The notes: generated by a model from the sequence alone, not told the origin. A stretch of DNA of 64,000 nucleotides from Bradyrhizobium cenepequi (GCF_020329485.1 NZ_JAGKJI010000013.1:92253-156252); one strand, 5' to 3'; positions 23,406 to 32,783 are shown, counted from the first letter of the stretch. Translations and numbers: made by a program.

Positions 23406-24302
23406 ATGAGCTCGCTGTCCGGCAAGCAAGGTCCCCGCTACAAGCATCTCGCCGACGAAAGCGAACCCTACGAGACCATCAGTGTCGAGAAGCTGACGCC
23501 GATCATCGGCGCGGAGATTTCCGGCGCCGACATCGCACAGCTCGTCTCCGACGATGCTCGCTCCAATCGCCAGATGGACGAGATCCATCGCGCGCTCGCC
23601 GAGAATCTTGTGATCTTCTTCCGCGATCAAAGCATCACGGCGCAAGACCATCTCGCCTTTGGTCGAAAATTCGGTGAGCTGCATATCCACCCTGCCGCGC
23701 CGCATGAGGGCGACGATGCCGCGCTGATGAAGATCTACGCCGACAAGGATTCGCCGCGTGCCAATGGCGAAGGCTGGCATTCGGACGTGTCCTGCGATCT
23801 GGAGCCGCCGATGGGCTCGATCCTCTACATCAGGCAGTGCCCGCCGCACGGCGGCGACACGCTGTTCGCCAACATGTATGCGGCCTATGAGGCGCTGTCG
23901 GAGCGGATGAAGGCCTATCTCGACGGGCTCACCGCGCTGCATGACGGCGAGCCGATCTATCGCGGGCTCTACGCCAATTACGGCGTTGCTGACAGGCCGA
24001 GCTATCCGAATGCCGAGCATCCGGTGGTGCGCACGCATCCGGTGACGGGAAAGAAGGCGCTCTACGTCAATCGCGGCTTCACCCGCCACATATCAGGCAT
24101 TCCGCGCGACGAGAGCGACGCCATCCTCGCCTATCTCTACCAGCACGCGGAAAACCCGCTGTTCCAGTGCCGCTTCCGCTGGACCGAAAACGCGATCGCC
24201 TTCTGGGACAATCGCTGCACCCAGCACCGCGCGATGTGGGACTACTGGCCCCACACCCGATCAGGCACGCGCGTCACGGTGAAGGGTGAGCGGCCGGTGT
24301 AA
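23406..24302 (+). CDS. TauD/TfdA-family Fe(II)/2-oxoglutarate dioxygenase
   Basis: This 298-residue protein belongs to the taurine/2,4-D dioxygenase family, which hydroxylates small acids using iron and 2-oxoglutarate. The iron triad is visible as His125 and Asp127 (GWHSDVSC) and His274 (CTQHRAMWDYWP), with the 2-oxoglutarate arginine near Arg285. I begin at the ATG at 23406, preceded by GGGAGC; a TTG at 23391 is in frame. No sulfonate transporter is adjacent, so taurine is not implied. A Rieske oxygenase follows 75 bases later. Confidence 0.87.
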   Translation: MSSLSGKQGPRYKHLADESEPYETISVEKLTPIIGAEISGADIAQLVSDDARSNRQMDEIHRALAENLVIFFRDQSITAQDHLAFGRKFGELHIHPAAPHEGDDAALMKIYADKDSPRANGEGWHSDVSCDLEPPMGSILYIRQCPPHGGDTLFANMYAAYEALSERMKAYLDGLTALHDGEPIYRGLYANYGVADRPSYPNAEHPVVRTHPVTGKKALYVNRGFTRHISGIPRDESDAILAYLYQHAENPLFQCRFRWTENAIAFWDNRCTQHRAMWDYWPHTRSGTRVTVKGERPV

Positions 24303-24377
24303 GCGGAGATGCGTTGACGGTTGGTCTTCTCTGCGCCAAGCTTCGTCACAACCAAAACAAAAATCGGAGGACGCCCC

Positions 24378-25718
24378 ATGCTCCGCGCGGAAGACAACAA
24401 GTTCCTGACCGAAAGCGGGCCGGGCACGGGAATGGGCGAGCTGTTGCGCCGTTTCTGGCTGCCGGTGCTGTTGTCGGAGGAACTGCCCGAGCCTGACAGC
24501 GAGCCGAAGAAGATTATCGTCCTCGGCGAGGAGCTGCTCGCCTTCCGCGACTCACGCGGCGTCGTCGGCGTCATCGACCAATATTGCCCGCATCGCGGCG
24601 CCAATCTCTGGCTCGGCCGCAACGAGGAATGCGGCATCCGCTGTGTCTATCACGGCTGGAAGTTCGACACCGACGGGCGCTGCGTCGACATGCCGACTTC
24701 CTATCCCGATCTCAACGCCAAGGATCACATCCGCATCAAGTCCTATCCGGTGCGCGAGTGGGGCGACATCATCTGGGCCTATATGGGTCCGGCCGACCTC
24801 GTACCAGAATTGCCGGCGCTGGAGATGGCGCTGGTGCCGCCGTCGCACCGCTACGTCAGCAAGAAGTGGCAGGACTGCAACTGGGTGCAGGCGCTGGAAG
24901 GCTCGATCGACACCGCGCATTTCACCTTCGCGCATCTGTCGTTCGAGAAGGAAGAGAACGAGATCCTCGACATCAAGAAGCATTTCGTGAACCCGCTGGT
25001 GCGCGTGGCAACCGACCACATGCGCTGGATCGCCGAAGATCCGCGGCCGGTGATCAAGATCAACCCGCATGACGCGGGGCTCGCGATCGCGGGCGGGCGT
25101 CTCACCGGCACCGACAATATTTATTGGCGCATCGCCCAGTTCCTGATGCCGGTTCACGCTTACGCGCCGAGCGCGATGCCGGGCGAGAACATCTTCGGCC
25201 AGAGCTTCGTGCCGGTCACCGACACCAACTGCTGGATCTACACCTACGCGTGGAATCCGGAGCGGCCGATCACGCAAGCCGAGCGCGACGCCTATGACCG
25301 CGGCAACGGCGTGATCGCCGAGGTCGACGAGAATTATGTGCCGCTGCGCAACAGGTCGAACGACTATCTGATCGATCGCAAGCTGCAGAAGACCAAGAGC
25401 TACACCGGCATCAAGGGTGTCTCCGAGCAGGACGCCGCGGTGCAGGACAGCCAGGGCCCGATCGCCGACCGCACCCGCGAGCATCTCGGGCCGACCGACC
25501 TCGGCATCATGCATTTCCGCAAGCTGGTGATGGACGCGGCCCGCGCGCTGCAGCAGGGCGAGGTGCCGCCGCATGTTGCGCATCAGGATCGTTACACCGT
25601 CCGTTCCGGCGCCTGCGTCACCAGCAAGACCAAGGATCTGGCGGCAGTCATGACCGAGCGCTTCGGCGATCCCGCGGGCTTCGTCGGCGGTCCCGGCCAG
25701 AACGCGGCGGCGGAGTAG
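24378..25718 (+). CDS. Rieske-type ring-hydroxylating oxygenase, alpha subunit (phthalate-dioxygenase-like)
   Basis: This is the catalytic subunit of a non-heme iron oxygenase. The Rieske [2Fe-2S] ligands are Cys70/His72 (YCPHRG) and Cys89/His92 (CVYHGWKF); the mononuclear iron motif is Asp178, His181, His186 in GSIDTAHFTFAH. Length (446 residues) and layout resemble phthalate 4,5-dioxygenase, which has no beta subunit. I start at the ATG after CGGAGG (24365-24370) rather than upstream at 24321. No reductase gene is next to it, so electron supply must come from elsewhere. The substrate is unknown. Confidence 0.88.
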   Translation: MLRAEDNKFLTESGPGTGMGELLRRFWLPVLLSEELPEPDSEPKKIIVLGEELLAFRDSRGVVGVIDQYCPHRGANLWLGRNEECGIRCVYHGWKFDTDGRCVDMPTSYPDLNAKDHIRIKSYPVREWGDIIWAYMGPADLVPELPALEMALVPPSHRYVSKKWQDCNWVQALEGSIDTAHFTFAHLSFEKEENEILDIKKHFVNPLVRVATDHMRWIAEDPRPVIKINPHDAGLAIAGGRLTGTDNIYWRIAQFLMPVHAYAPSAMPGENIFGQSFVPVTDTNCWIYTYAWNPERPITQAERDAYDRGNGVIAEVDENYVPLRNRSNDYLIDRKLQKTKSYTGIKGVSEQDAAVQDSQGPIADRTREHLGPTDLGIMHFRKLVMDAARALQQGEVPPHVAHQDRYTVRSGACVTSKTKDLAAVMTERFGDPAGFVGGPGQNAAAE

Positions 25719-25783
25719 GGCGTAGCCCTGCGTGATGTGAACGAGACCGATCCCGGATTGCGCTTCGCCGCATCCAGGCTACG

Positions 25784-26593
25784 ATGCCGGGTGTGTGGCG
25801 CCACCGTCCGATCATCATAGGTTCGATCGTCATATTGTCGCTCGTGTCGCTCGACGCGGGATATGCCGCATGGGCGCGCGGAATTGTCAGGGCCGCGCCG
25901 AAGATCGCGCCTTCGAAATGCGAGCGGTCCAAGTTCAAAGTCATCCTCGATGTCGGCCATACCGCCGAAGCACCCGGCGCGAGGAGCGCTCGCAACATCC
26001 CGGAATTCGACTTCAATCTCCGTCTCGCCAAACGCATCGAGGACAGATTAAAGTCGGAAGGCTTTGCGGAAACCAGCCTCCTGGTGACGGAAGGCCCGGC
26101 CCGGCCGAGCCTGTTCAAGCGCGCCGCTGTCATCAACGATTCAAAGGCCGATCTGGTGCTGTCGATCCACCATGACTCGGTGCCTGATTCCTTTCTCGAA
26201 GAATGGGAGTTCGAGGGAGCGCAGAGCCATTTCAGCGACCAGTTCAGCGGTTATTCGCTGTTCGTTTCTCACGACAATCCGAAATTCCGGACCAGCCTGA
26301 GGTTCGCCCGGTTGCTCGGCAAGCAAATGAAGGCCCAGGGGCTGCGATATGCTCGCCAATATGCGCAGCCGTTGATGGGGCGGTATCGGCGAAAACTGCT
26401 GGACAAGAGGGTCGGGGTCTATCGATACGACCAGCTCATCGTGCTCGCACAGACCCGCGTGCCCGCCGTCCTGTTCGAGGCCGGCTCGATCATCAACCGG
26501 GACGAAGAGATGGCAATGGAGTCCACGGAGCGTCAGGACATGACCGGCGCCGCCGTGGTCGGTGCGGTGAAGGAATTCTGCGCCTCGCGGTAG
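25784..26593 (+). CDS. N-acetylmuramoyl-L-alanine amidase (Amidase_3)
   Basis: This zinc amidase cuts the bond between muramic acid and the stem peptide in peptidoglycan. An N-terminal hydrophobic stretch (IIIGSIVILSLVSLDAGYAAW) acts as signal or anchor. The catalytic motifs are DVGHTAEAPGA (first zinc histidine), the glutamate in NIPEFDFNL, SIHHDS (second histidine) and VLFEAGSIINRDEE with the catalytic glutamate. Total length is 269 residues. It is convergent with the antiporter gene, with seven bases between the stops. Confidence 0.85.
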   Translation: MPGVWRHRPIIIGSIVILSLVSLDAGYAAWARGIVRAAPKIAPSKCERSKFKVILDVGHTAEAPGARSARNIPEFDFNLRLAKRIEDRLKSEGFAETSLLVTEGPARPSLFKRAAVINDSKADLVLSIHHDSVPDSFLEEWEFEGAQSHFSDQFSGYSLFVSHDNPKFRTSLRFARLLGKQMKAQGLRYARQYAQPLMGRYRRKLLDKRVGVYRYDQLIVLAQTRVPAVLFEAGSIINRDEEMAMESTERQDMTGAAVVGAVKEFCASR

Positions 26594-26600
26594 CGTGCCC

Positions 26601-28208
26601 CTACAACGGTATCTTCCGATGCTCGCGGTTCGCCAGGCTCGCTTCTTCCAAATCAAGATCGCGCTCGATCCGGCGCCGCGTCTCGTCGGTGATCTTGCCG
26701 TCGCGGAGCAGGGCGTGGATGAACTTGCGTTCGGTTGCGATCAATTCCCGCGTCAGCTCGGTGCCGTTGGCGGAGACGTCATTCTTGTCGGGGTCGAGCG
26801 CGGCCGGAAGCTGGCTGGTGCGGATATCGTGCCGCGCCCGCAGCAGCTTCACGACCTCGTCGGAGAGCTCGCGCTCGTCGGTGATGGCATCGAGCGATGC
26901 GAGCGCGGCCGCCAGCGCCTCGCGCCGGGCGGCAATTTCGGCTTCATGTTCGGCGACACTCTCGGCGCGGCCGTCCTTGGCGATGTTGAGCCACCCCACC
27001 ACGGTGGGCAGGGTCGAGCCGAATCCCACCAGCGTGATGAAGATGACGCCGAAGGAAACGAACAGGATCATGTCGCGATAGGGAAAGGGATCGCCGCTGG
27101 CGAGCGAAAGCGGCAGCGCCAGCGCGGCGGCCAGCGACACCGCGCCGCGGACGCCGACGAAGGAGATCGTGAATACCCATTGCCAGCGCGGCTGCGGATC
27201 GCGCTGTCGCACGCGCTCGCTCAGGATCCGCGGCAGATATGTTGCGGCAAATACCCAGGCAAAGCGCGCGATGATGATGACCGCCACCACCAGCGCGATG
27301 GTGGAAAGGATGTCGTCGAGCGGGAATGCCTTCGATCTCTCGTAGAGCGAGCGCACCTGAAAGCCGGTGAGGAGGAACAGGACGCCTTCGATCAGGTAGA
27401 TCACCAAGTCCCAGAAGAAGATGCCCTGCAGACGGGTGGCGGAAGGGATCAGGAGCGGCCCGTTCCAGCTCACATAGAGGCCGCAGGCCACGGTGGCGAT
27501 CACGCCGGAGCCGCCAAGGTGCTCCGGCAGCCAATAGGCCACATAGGGCGTGATCAGCGAGAGCGTGATCTCGATCTGCGGATCGTGCGAGCGCTGGCGG
27601 GCGCGCAGGCTCAACCATCCGACCACGATGCCGAATGCAACCTCGCTGACGACGATGGCCGCGAACTCGCCGATCGCGATCGGCAGCGAAAACGTGCCGG
27701 TGACGATGGCCGCGATGGCGAAACGATAGAGGATCAGCGCCGTGGCGTCATTCGCCAGCCCCTCGCCTTCGAGTATGACGAGGACACGGCGGGGGAGGTG
27801 GAGCCGGCGTGCGATCGCAAGCGGCGCGACCACGTCGGGCGGCGCCACGATCGCGCCCAGCAGGAACCCGACCTCCCAGGGCAGCCCTATCAGGTAGTGG
27901 GTAGCGGTCGCCACCGTCGCCGCCGTGAAGATCACGCAGCCGACGGCGAGCAGCACGATTGGACGAAGGCTGTTCTTGAACTCGCGCCAGCTCATCGCCA
28001 CCGCCGCCATATAGATCAGGGGCGGCAGCACCAGGAGCAGCACCAGTTCCGGCGGCAATTCGATGCTGGGCATGCCCGGCACGAAGGCGAGCGCGATGCC
28101 GGCCAGCATCAAGAGAATGGCGGGCGCGACATTGATGCGCCGGGCCAACAGTGCCGTGCCCGCCAGCACGCCAAGCAGGATCAGGAAGGTCTGGAATCTG
28201 GCTTCCAT
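26601..28208 (-). CDS. Na+/H+ antiporter, CPA1 family
   Basis: This 535-residue membrane protein has about 12 hydrophobic segments followed by a cytoplasmic tail of about 110 residues rich in charged residues and helix-forming sequence. The transport-site signature is ALVIL-type: EGEGLANDATALILYR with the ion-binding Asn-Asp pair, preceded by LLGAIVAPPDVVAP. It resembles bacterial NhaP/YjcE exchangers that keep pH and sodium balance. The frame opposite it (26595-28334) is a shadow. Confidence 0.9.
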   Translation of the reverse strand: MEARFQTFLILLGVLAGTALLARRINVAPAILLMLAGIALAFVPGMPSIELPPELVLLLVLPPLIYMAAVAMSWREFKNSLRPIVLLAVGCVIFTAATVATATHYLIGLPWEVGFLLGAIVAPPDVVAPLAIARRLHLPRRVLVILEGEGLANDATALILYRFAIAAIVTGTFSLPIAIGEFAAIVVSEVAFGIVVGWLSLRARQRSHDPQIEITLSLITPYVAYWLPEHLGGSGVIATVACGLYVSWNGPLLIPSATRLQGIFFWDLVIYLIEGVLFLLTGFQVRSLYERSKAFPLDDILSTIALVVAVIIIARFAWVFAATYLPRILSERVRQRDPQPRWQWVFTISFVGVRGAVSLAAALALPLSLASGDPFPYRDMILFVSFGVIFITLVGFGSTLPTVVGWLNIAKDGRAESVAEHEAEIAARREALAAALASLDAITDERELSDEVVKLLRARHDIRTSQLPAALDPDKNDVSANGTELTRELIATERKFIHALLRDGKITDETRRRIERDLDLEEASLANREHRKIPL

Positions 28209-28315
28209 GGCCGGTCCAATTGGCCCGGAAGCACAGGCAAGGTCAATGCGCGATGGACGGCTCGATCGTGCGAGATCGAAAAAACCGGCCGCCGATCCGC
28301 CAGGTGCGGGCGGGC

Positions 28316-28690
28316 CTACTCCCGCAGGTCGTAACGATAGGATTTCGAGACGATCTGCCAGCCGTCTTTCAGCTTCATCGCCACCAGATAGTCGGTGAAA
28401 TAACGCGGCGGCAATTGGCAGCGGACCTTGATGAAGGCGGTGGAGTCGTCCGAGCGGTCGATGGTGACGATGAAATCCTCGCGCGGCTTGCCTTCCGCCT
28501 TCGCCGACGGCCGCTTGCGCACCCGGTCGAGCCAGTCCGGCACGGTCAGCACCTGCAGCTCGCCCTTTTCCAGCCAGCGCAGGTCGGCGGACGGGTGAAA
28601 GATCGTGCCGAGCTTGTCGGCGTCGCCCTCATAGAGCCCATCGAAATAGTTCTGCACGACGGCTTCGACGGTTGATCGGTCCTGGCTCAT
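28316..28690 (-). CDS. NTF2-like protein (putative lumazine-binding/SnoaL-like fold)
   Basis: This 124-residue protein has the cone-shaped NTF2 fold pattern: an N-terminal helix (VEAVVQNYFDGLYEGDADKLGTIFHPSADLRW), then beta strands ending in YLVAMKLKDGWQIVSKSY. Such proteins bind small ligands or act as minor enzymes; no catalytic set is obvious. The ATG is preceded by GGGAGGAA. It is divergent from the caspase-like gene. Function unknown. Confidence 0.78.
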   Translation of the reverse strand: MSQDRSTVEAVVQNYFDGLYEGDADKLGTIFHPSADLRWLEKGELQVLTVPDWLDRVRKRPSAKAEGKPREDFIVTIDRSDDSTAFIKVRCQLPPRYFTDYLVAMKLKDGWQIVSKSYRYDLRE

Positions 28691-28719
28691 GGTTGGTTCC
28701 TCCCTTGTGGATCCCCTGG

Positions 28720-28785
28720 TAGCCCGGGTGGAGCAGAACGCGCAACCGGGGGCATCTGCGCCACCACTACCGGGCTGGCGGCCCG
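28720..28785. repeat. Decayed copy of the GTAGCCCGGGTGGAGC repeat
   Basis: The left arm GTAGCCCGGGTGGAGC is intact, while the right arm is reduced to a diverged CTACCGGGCT. It lies upstream of the NTF2-like gene. Confidence 0.6.
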
Positions 28786-28921
28786 AACCATCGTTCGTCC
28801 CGCGGTACTAAAGCTTATCGGCTGGTGCGGCTCGTTTCGTGACCTGGCTCACCAAACCCGGCCGGGGCGTCTGATAGGCTTTGCTATCATGCTGAACAGG
28901 CATTTTTTTGAAGGTGCGATA

Positions 28922-30748
28922 ATGAAATCGATTGGATTTCCGGGATTGCATCGCCTCATTCCGGCGCTGTTCCTGCTTCTGATGTGCCAGCCGGCCTTCG
29001 CCGAGAAGCGCGTGGCGCTGGTGCTCAGCAACTCCGCCTATCAGAACGCCGCGCCGCTCCCCAACCCCATCAACGACGGCGCGCTGATCGCGGCGAAGCT
29101 GAAGGCCGCCGGTTTCGACGTGGTGGATTTCCGCCGCGATCTTCCAGCGGTTGAGACCCGCCGCGTGCTGCGCGACTTTGCCGACCGTAGCCGCGATGCC
29201 GAGATCGCCGTGGTCTATTACGCCGGCCACGGCATCGAGGTCGATGGCGCCAACTACCTCATTCCGGTCGACGCGAAGCTCGAACGCGACACCGACGTTT
29301 ATGATGAGGCATTTTCGCTCGACCGTGTCCTGATCGCGATCGAGCCGGCCAAGAAACTGCGGCTCGTCATCCTCGATGCCTGCCGCGACAATCCCTTCGC
29401 CAAGACCATGAAGCGTACCGTGGCCTCGCGCGCGATCGGGCAGGGCCTCGCCAAGGTCGAGCCGACCAGCCCGAACGTGCTGATTGCGTACTCAGCCAAG
29501 GCCGGCTCCACCGCCGCCGACGGCGACGGCAAGAACAGCCCCTTCACATCAGCGCTCTCGAAGCATCTGACAACGCCCGGGCTCGATGTGCGGCGCGCGT
29601 TCGGCTACGTCCGCGACGACGTGCTGAAGCTGACCAATAACCGCCAGGAGCCGTTCGTTTATGGCTCGCTCGGCGGCGAGGACGTGCCGCTGGTGCCGGC
29701 GCCGGTCAAGGCGGCGGCGCCTGCCGCGCCTGCACCTAATCTGCAAGCCGACATGCGCCGCGATTACGAACTGGCGCTGCAGGTCGGCAACAAGAGCGCG
29801 CTCAACGCCTTCCTCGCGCAACATTCCGACGGCTTCTATGCGAGCCTGGCCAAGCTCCAGCTCGAGAAGATCGCTGCCGAAGAGGCCCGCGTCGCCGCCA
29901 CGGAGAAGGCGCGGGCGGCGGAGCAGGAGCGTGCCCGTCTCGCCGCCGAAGGGGCCCGGCGGGCCGAGCAGGCGAAGGCGGCCGCCGACGCCAGGGCCGC
30001 CGAACAGGCGCGTCTCGCCGCCGAAAAAGCCAAGCAGGTCGCGCAGGATCAGGCGGCGGTCGCCGAGCAGAAGCGGCTCGCGGCCGAAAAGGCATTGGCC
30101 GACAAGATCGCCGCCGACAAGGCTGCCGCGGATCAGGCGGCAGCCGCGCCTTCCGACAAGGACAAACCGGTGAATGTAGCCGCGCTCAGCACCGGCTCGC
30201 CGCAAGTCGACGTCACCAAGTCGGTGCAGGCCGAACTGCGCCGCGTCGGCTGCCTCACCAGCGCGGCCGATGGCGAGTGGAACGCCGCCTCGCAACGGTC
30301 TCTGACGCTGTTCAACCGCTATGCCGGAACCAGGCTCGACACCAAGGTGGCCAATGTCGACACGCTCGATGCCATCAAGCTGAAATCCTCGCGCGTCTGC
30401 CCGCTCGTCTGCGAGCATGGCTACAAGGCTGATGGCGACCGCTGCGCCCGAATCGTCTGCGGCCAAGGCTCATTCCTGAATGACGAGAATGAGTGCGAGA
30501 AGCGGCGCGAGAAGAAGCCGGTTGCCAAGCGCGATTCCGACGATCGTCCAGCGCGGCGCGAGCGCGAACGGCCCGCTGTCCGCATTCCCCGACCGATAGC
30601 CTCTTCAGGCGGCGGGGGCGGAGGCCAGATCGTGTGTGACCGCGGCGGCTGCCGCCCGGTCGCCCGCGGCTGCCGCCTCGAATTCCGCACCACCGCGCAA
30701 GGCGGCCCTTACGAGGGCGGCGGCGGCAACGTCCAGGTTTGCAACTAG
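28922..30748 (+). CDS. Secreted caspase-like (peptidase C14) protein
   Basis: This 608-residue protein starts with a signal peptide (MKSIGFPGLHRLIPALFLLL, cut near Ala27). A caspase-hemoglobinase domain follows: RVALVLSNSAYQNAAPL, catalytic His103 in YYAGHGIE, and catalytic Cys154 in ILDACRDNPF. Residues about 265-415 are an Ala/Glu/Lys/Arg-rich coiled-coil stalk. Next comes a helical segment around VQAELRRVGCLTSAADGEW resembling a peptidoglycan-binding-like unit, then a cysteine-rich tail. I use the inner ATG at 28922, since the signal peptide begins there. It is probably periplasmic; the substrate and role are unknown. Confidence 0.85.
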   Translation: MKSIGFPGLHRLIPALFLLLMCQPAFAEKRVALVLSNSAYQNAAPLPNPINDGALIAAKLKAAGFDVVDFRRDLPAVETRRVLRDFADRSRDAEIAVVYYAGHGIEVDGANYLIPVDAKLERDTDVYDEAFSLDRVLIAIEPAKKLRLVILDACRDNPFAKTMKRTVASRAIGQGLAKVEPTSPNVLIAYSAKAGSTAADGDGKNSPFTSALSKHLTTPGLDVRRAFGYVRDDVLKLTNNRQEPFVYGSLGGEDVPLVPAPVKAAAPAAPAPNLQADMRRDYELALQVGNKSALNAFLAQHSDGFYASLAKLQLEKIAAEEARVAATEKARAAEQERARLAAEGARRAEQAKAAADARAAEQARLAAEKAKQVAQDQAAVAEQKRLAAEKALADKIAADKAAADQAAAAPSDKDKPVNVAALSTGSPQVDVTKSVQAELRRVGCLTSAADGEWNAASQRSLTLFNRYAGTRLDTKVANVDTLDAIKLKSSRVCPLVCEHGYKADGDRCARIVCGQGSFLNDENECEKRREKKPVAKRDSDDRPARRERERPAVRIPRPIASSGGGGGGQIVCDRGGCRPVARGCRLEFRTTAQGGPYEGGGGNVQVCN

Positions 30749-30775
30749 ATTGCGAGAAATAACGATGGCGGTGCG

Positions 30776-30897
30776 CTCCCTCTCCCGCCTGCCTGCGGGA
30801 GAGGGCCGGGGTGAGGGTGCCTCCACGATGGGACTCTCCGTGGGGAGAGAGCCCCCCGGCGCTTCGCGCCGACCTCCCCCGCAAGCGGGAGAGGTGA
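30776..30897. repeat. Inverted repeat (CTCTCCCGC type)
   Basis: Outer arms CTCTCCCGC and GCGGGAGAG with several inner stems. It fills the gap between the convergent caspase-like and DUF1345 genes. The same family appears at 31684-31828 and 49773-49942. Confidence 0.75.
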
Positions 30898-30935
30898 ACG
30901 AATTCGCGGATCGGCCGCTCTCAAAACTGTAAACC

Positions 30936-31616
30936 CTAGATCGCGCTCGCCGCGATATTGACCATCAACGCCAGCAGCGCCGTGTTGAACACGAAGGAGA
31001 TGATGCCGTGCACGGTGGCGGTGCGGCGGATGATCCTGTCGGTGATGCCGACGTCGGAGACCTGCGCGGTCATGCCGATCACGAACGAGAAATAGACAAA
31101 GTCCCAATAGTCGGCTTCGACATGGTCCTTGCCGCTGGGAAACTGCAGACCGCCGGCTTCCTTCCCGCGATAATATTCGTGCGCATAGTGCAGCGAAAAC
31201 GCAGTGTGGATCAGCGCCCAGGATAGCGCAATCGTGACGATCGCGAGCGTCAGCGCTTCCGGGCTGTTCTTGGAGGCGCCGAGCTCGAAGATGATCGCGG
31301 CAAGGCTCGCGAAAGCGCCGAGCGCGGTGACAAGCAGGATCAGGAAGCGGCCGTCATCCTGCAGGATCGCATTGCGGCGGATGTAGGCGATGCTGCACTT
31401 GGACATCATCGTCAAGGCGAGGGCGAGATAAAGCGCGACGAAGATGTCCCAGCCGATCAGGAGCCGCGTCACCGGCCGCCACGAGGCCGGTAGCACGAAG
31501 AACGCGGCGACGCCGACTACGACCGAGATAAAGGTGCGCGGCCGCGAATACACCACGCGCACGAGGCTCGGCAGTTTCCGGAAACGAACAAGGTGTTCCT
31601 CGAATTCCTTGCTCAT
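30936..31616 (-). CDS. DUF1345 membrane protein
   Basis: This 226-residue inner-membrane protein has about five hydrophobic segments and the family motif ADYWDFVYFSFVIGMTAQVSD. Function is unknown. I start at MSKEFEEHL (31616), preceded by GAGGCGG; an ATG at 31634 is also possible. It stands alone between two repeat elements. Confidence 0.8.
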   Translation of the reverse strand: MSKEFEEHLVRFRKLPSLVRVVYSRPRTFISVVVGVAAFFVLPASWRPVTRLLIGWDIFVALYLALALTMMSKCSIAYIRRNAILQDDGRFLILLVTALGAFASLAAIIFELGASKNSPEALTLAIVTIALSWALIHTAFSLHYAHEYYRGKEAGGLQFPSGKDHVEADYWDFVYFSFVIGMTAQVSDVGITDRIIRRTATVHGIISFVFNTALLALMVNIAASAI

Positions 31617-31683
31617 CGTCCGCCTCGTTGCCATCAAACCTGATGGTTGCCCTTGGAGATCAAGAAGCGGGCTCGGATGCACC

Positions 31684-31828
31684 TGGCCCCGCTTGCGGGG
31701 AGAGGTCGAAATTCAAGCGCAGCTTGAATTTCGGGTGAGGGGGAGTCTCCGCGCATTCATCTCTCACCGTGTTCGCGGAGAGAGTCGCTCACCCCGGCCC
31801 TTTCCCCGCAAGAGCGGGCGAGGGAGAA
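31684..31828. repeat. Inverted repeat upstream of DUF1345 gene
   Basis: The element carries CCCCGC/GCGGGG stems and the inner palindrome AAATTCAAGC/GCTTGAATTT. It resembles the 30776 element and lies between the DUF1345 gene and ispA. Confidence 0.7.
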
Positions 31829-31845
31829 GTTCCGTCACAAAACCG

Positions 31846-31864
31846 TCTCTCTCTCTCTCTCTCT
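31846..31864. repeat. TC dinucleotide microsatellite
   Basis: About nine and a half TC units (AG on the coding strand) directly follow the ispA coding region and share two bases with its TAG stop. Confidence 0.9.
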
Positions 31865-32783
31865 AATTCTTGCGCTCCGCGACGAACCGCGCTGCCGCGC
31901 GCAGCACGTCGCCCTTTGCTCCGAACACTGACAAGGCGGCATCGGCGCGCGCCAGGAGATCGCGGACGCGCTGCTTGGCGCCCTCGATGCCGAGTTGGGT
32001 GACGAAGGTGGTCTTGCCGAGCGCCGCATCCTGGCCGGTCTGCTTGCCGAGCGCGGCAGCGTCGCCCTCGACGTCGAGCAGGTCATCGGCGATCTGGAAG
32101 GCTTCACCGAGCGCGCGGCCGAAATCGTCGAGCGCCTGGTATTCCCTCTCGGAGGACTGGCCGAGGATGGCGCCGGCGATGCAGCCGAAGCGTAGGAGTG
32201 CGCCGGTCTTCATCTGTTGCAGCCGCGCCACGTCCACCGGCTCGCGGTCGCCGAACCGGCCCTCGCCGGCAAGGTCGAGCATCTGCCCGCCCGCCATGCC
32301 GCCGACGCCGGAGGCGCGCGCCAGCGCGCGGGTCAGTGCCAGCCTGACGCCCGCATCGCGATGGATCTCGTCGCGCGTGATGATATCGAAGGCAATCGTG
32401 AGTAGGGCGTCGCCGGCGAGGATCGCGGTCGCATCGTCATAGGCCTTGTGCAGGGTGGGACGGCCGCGGCGCAGATCACTATTGTCCATCGCCGGCAGGT
32501 CGTCATGGATCAGGGAGTAGCCGTGGATGCATTCGAGCGCAGCGCCTGCCATCAGCGCAGCGTCGCGCGGCACGCCGAACACAGCAGCGCTTTCGACCAC
32601 CAGGAACGGCCGCAGGCGCTTGCCGCCGCCGAGACTCGAATAGCGCATGGCCTCGATCAGCCGCTTCGGGCGAACGATCTCGTCCCGCTCCACGGTGTCA
32701 GCCAATAGTTTCGCCAGCAGGGCCTCGGTATCGTCAGCGGTCTGGTCCAGCCGCTTGGCGAATTCTGCAGTACCGGTCGTCAT
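31863..32783 (-). CDS. ispA: Farnesyl diphosphate synthase (polyprenyl synthetase)
   Basis: IspA condenses IPP and DMAPP to farnesyl diphosphate for quinones, hopanoids and cell-wall lipid carriers. Both aspartate-rich motifs are present: the first as DDLPAMD (residues 94-100, with the bacterial two-residue insertion) and the second as DDLLD. GGGKRLRPF and KTTFVTQLG also match. I start at MTTGTAEFAKR (32783; 306 residues), which fits the family; a start at 32819 would add 12 residues. A TC repeat abuts the stop codon. Confidence 0.92.
   Translation of the reverse strand: MTTGTAEFAKRLDQTADDTEALLAKLLADTVERDEIVRPKRLIEAMRYSSLGGGKRLRPFLVVESAAVFGVPRDAALMAGAALECIHGYSLIHDDLPAMDNSDLRRGRPTLHKAYDDATAILAGDALLTIAFDIITRDEIHRDAGVRLALTRALARASGVGGMAGGQMLDLAGEGRFGDREPVDVARLQQMKTGALLRFGCIAGAILGQSSEREYQALDDFGRALGEAFQIADDLLDVEGDAAALGKQTGQDAALGKTTFVTQLGIEGAKQRVRDLLARADAALSVFGAKGDVLRAAARFVAERKN

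Noticed and set aside
26595..28334. 579-residue plus-strand frame opposite the Na+/H+ antiporter
   Set aside because: Rich in His, Arg, Asp and Gln with no motif; the minus-strand gene is a clear antiporter.
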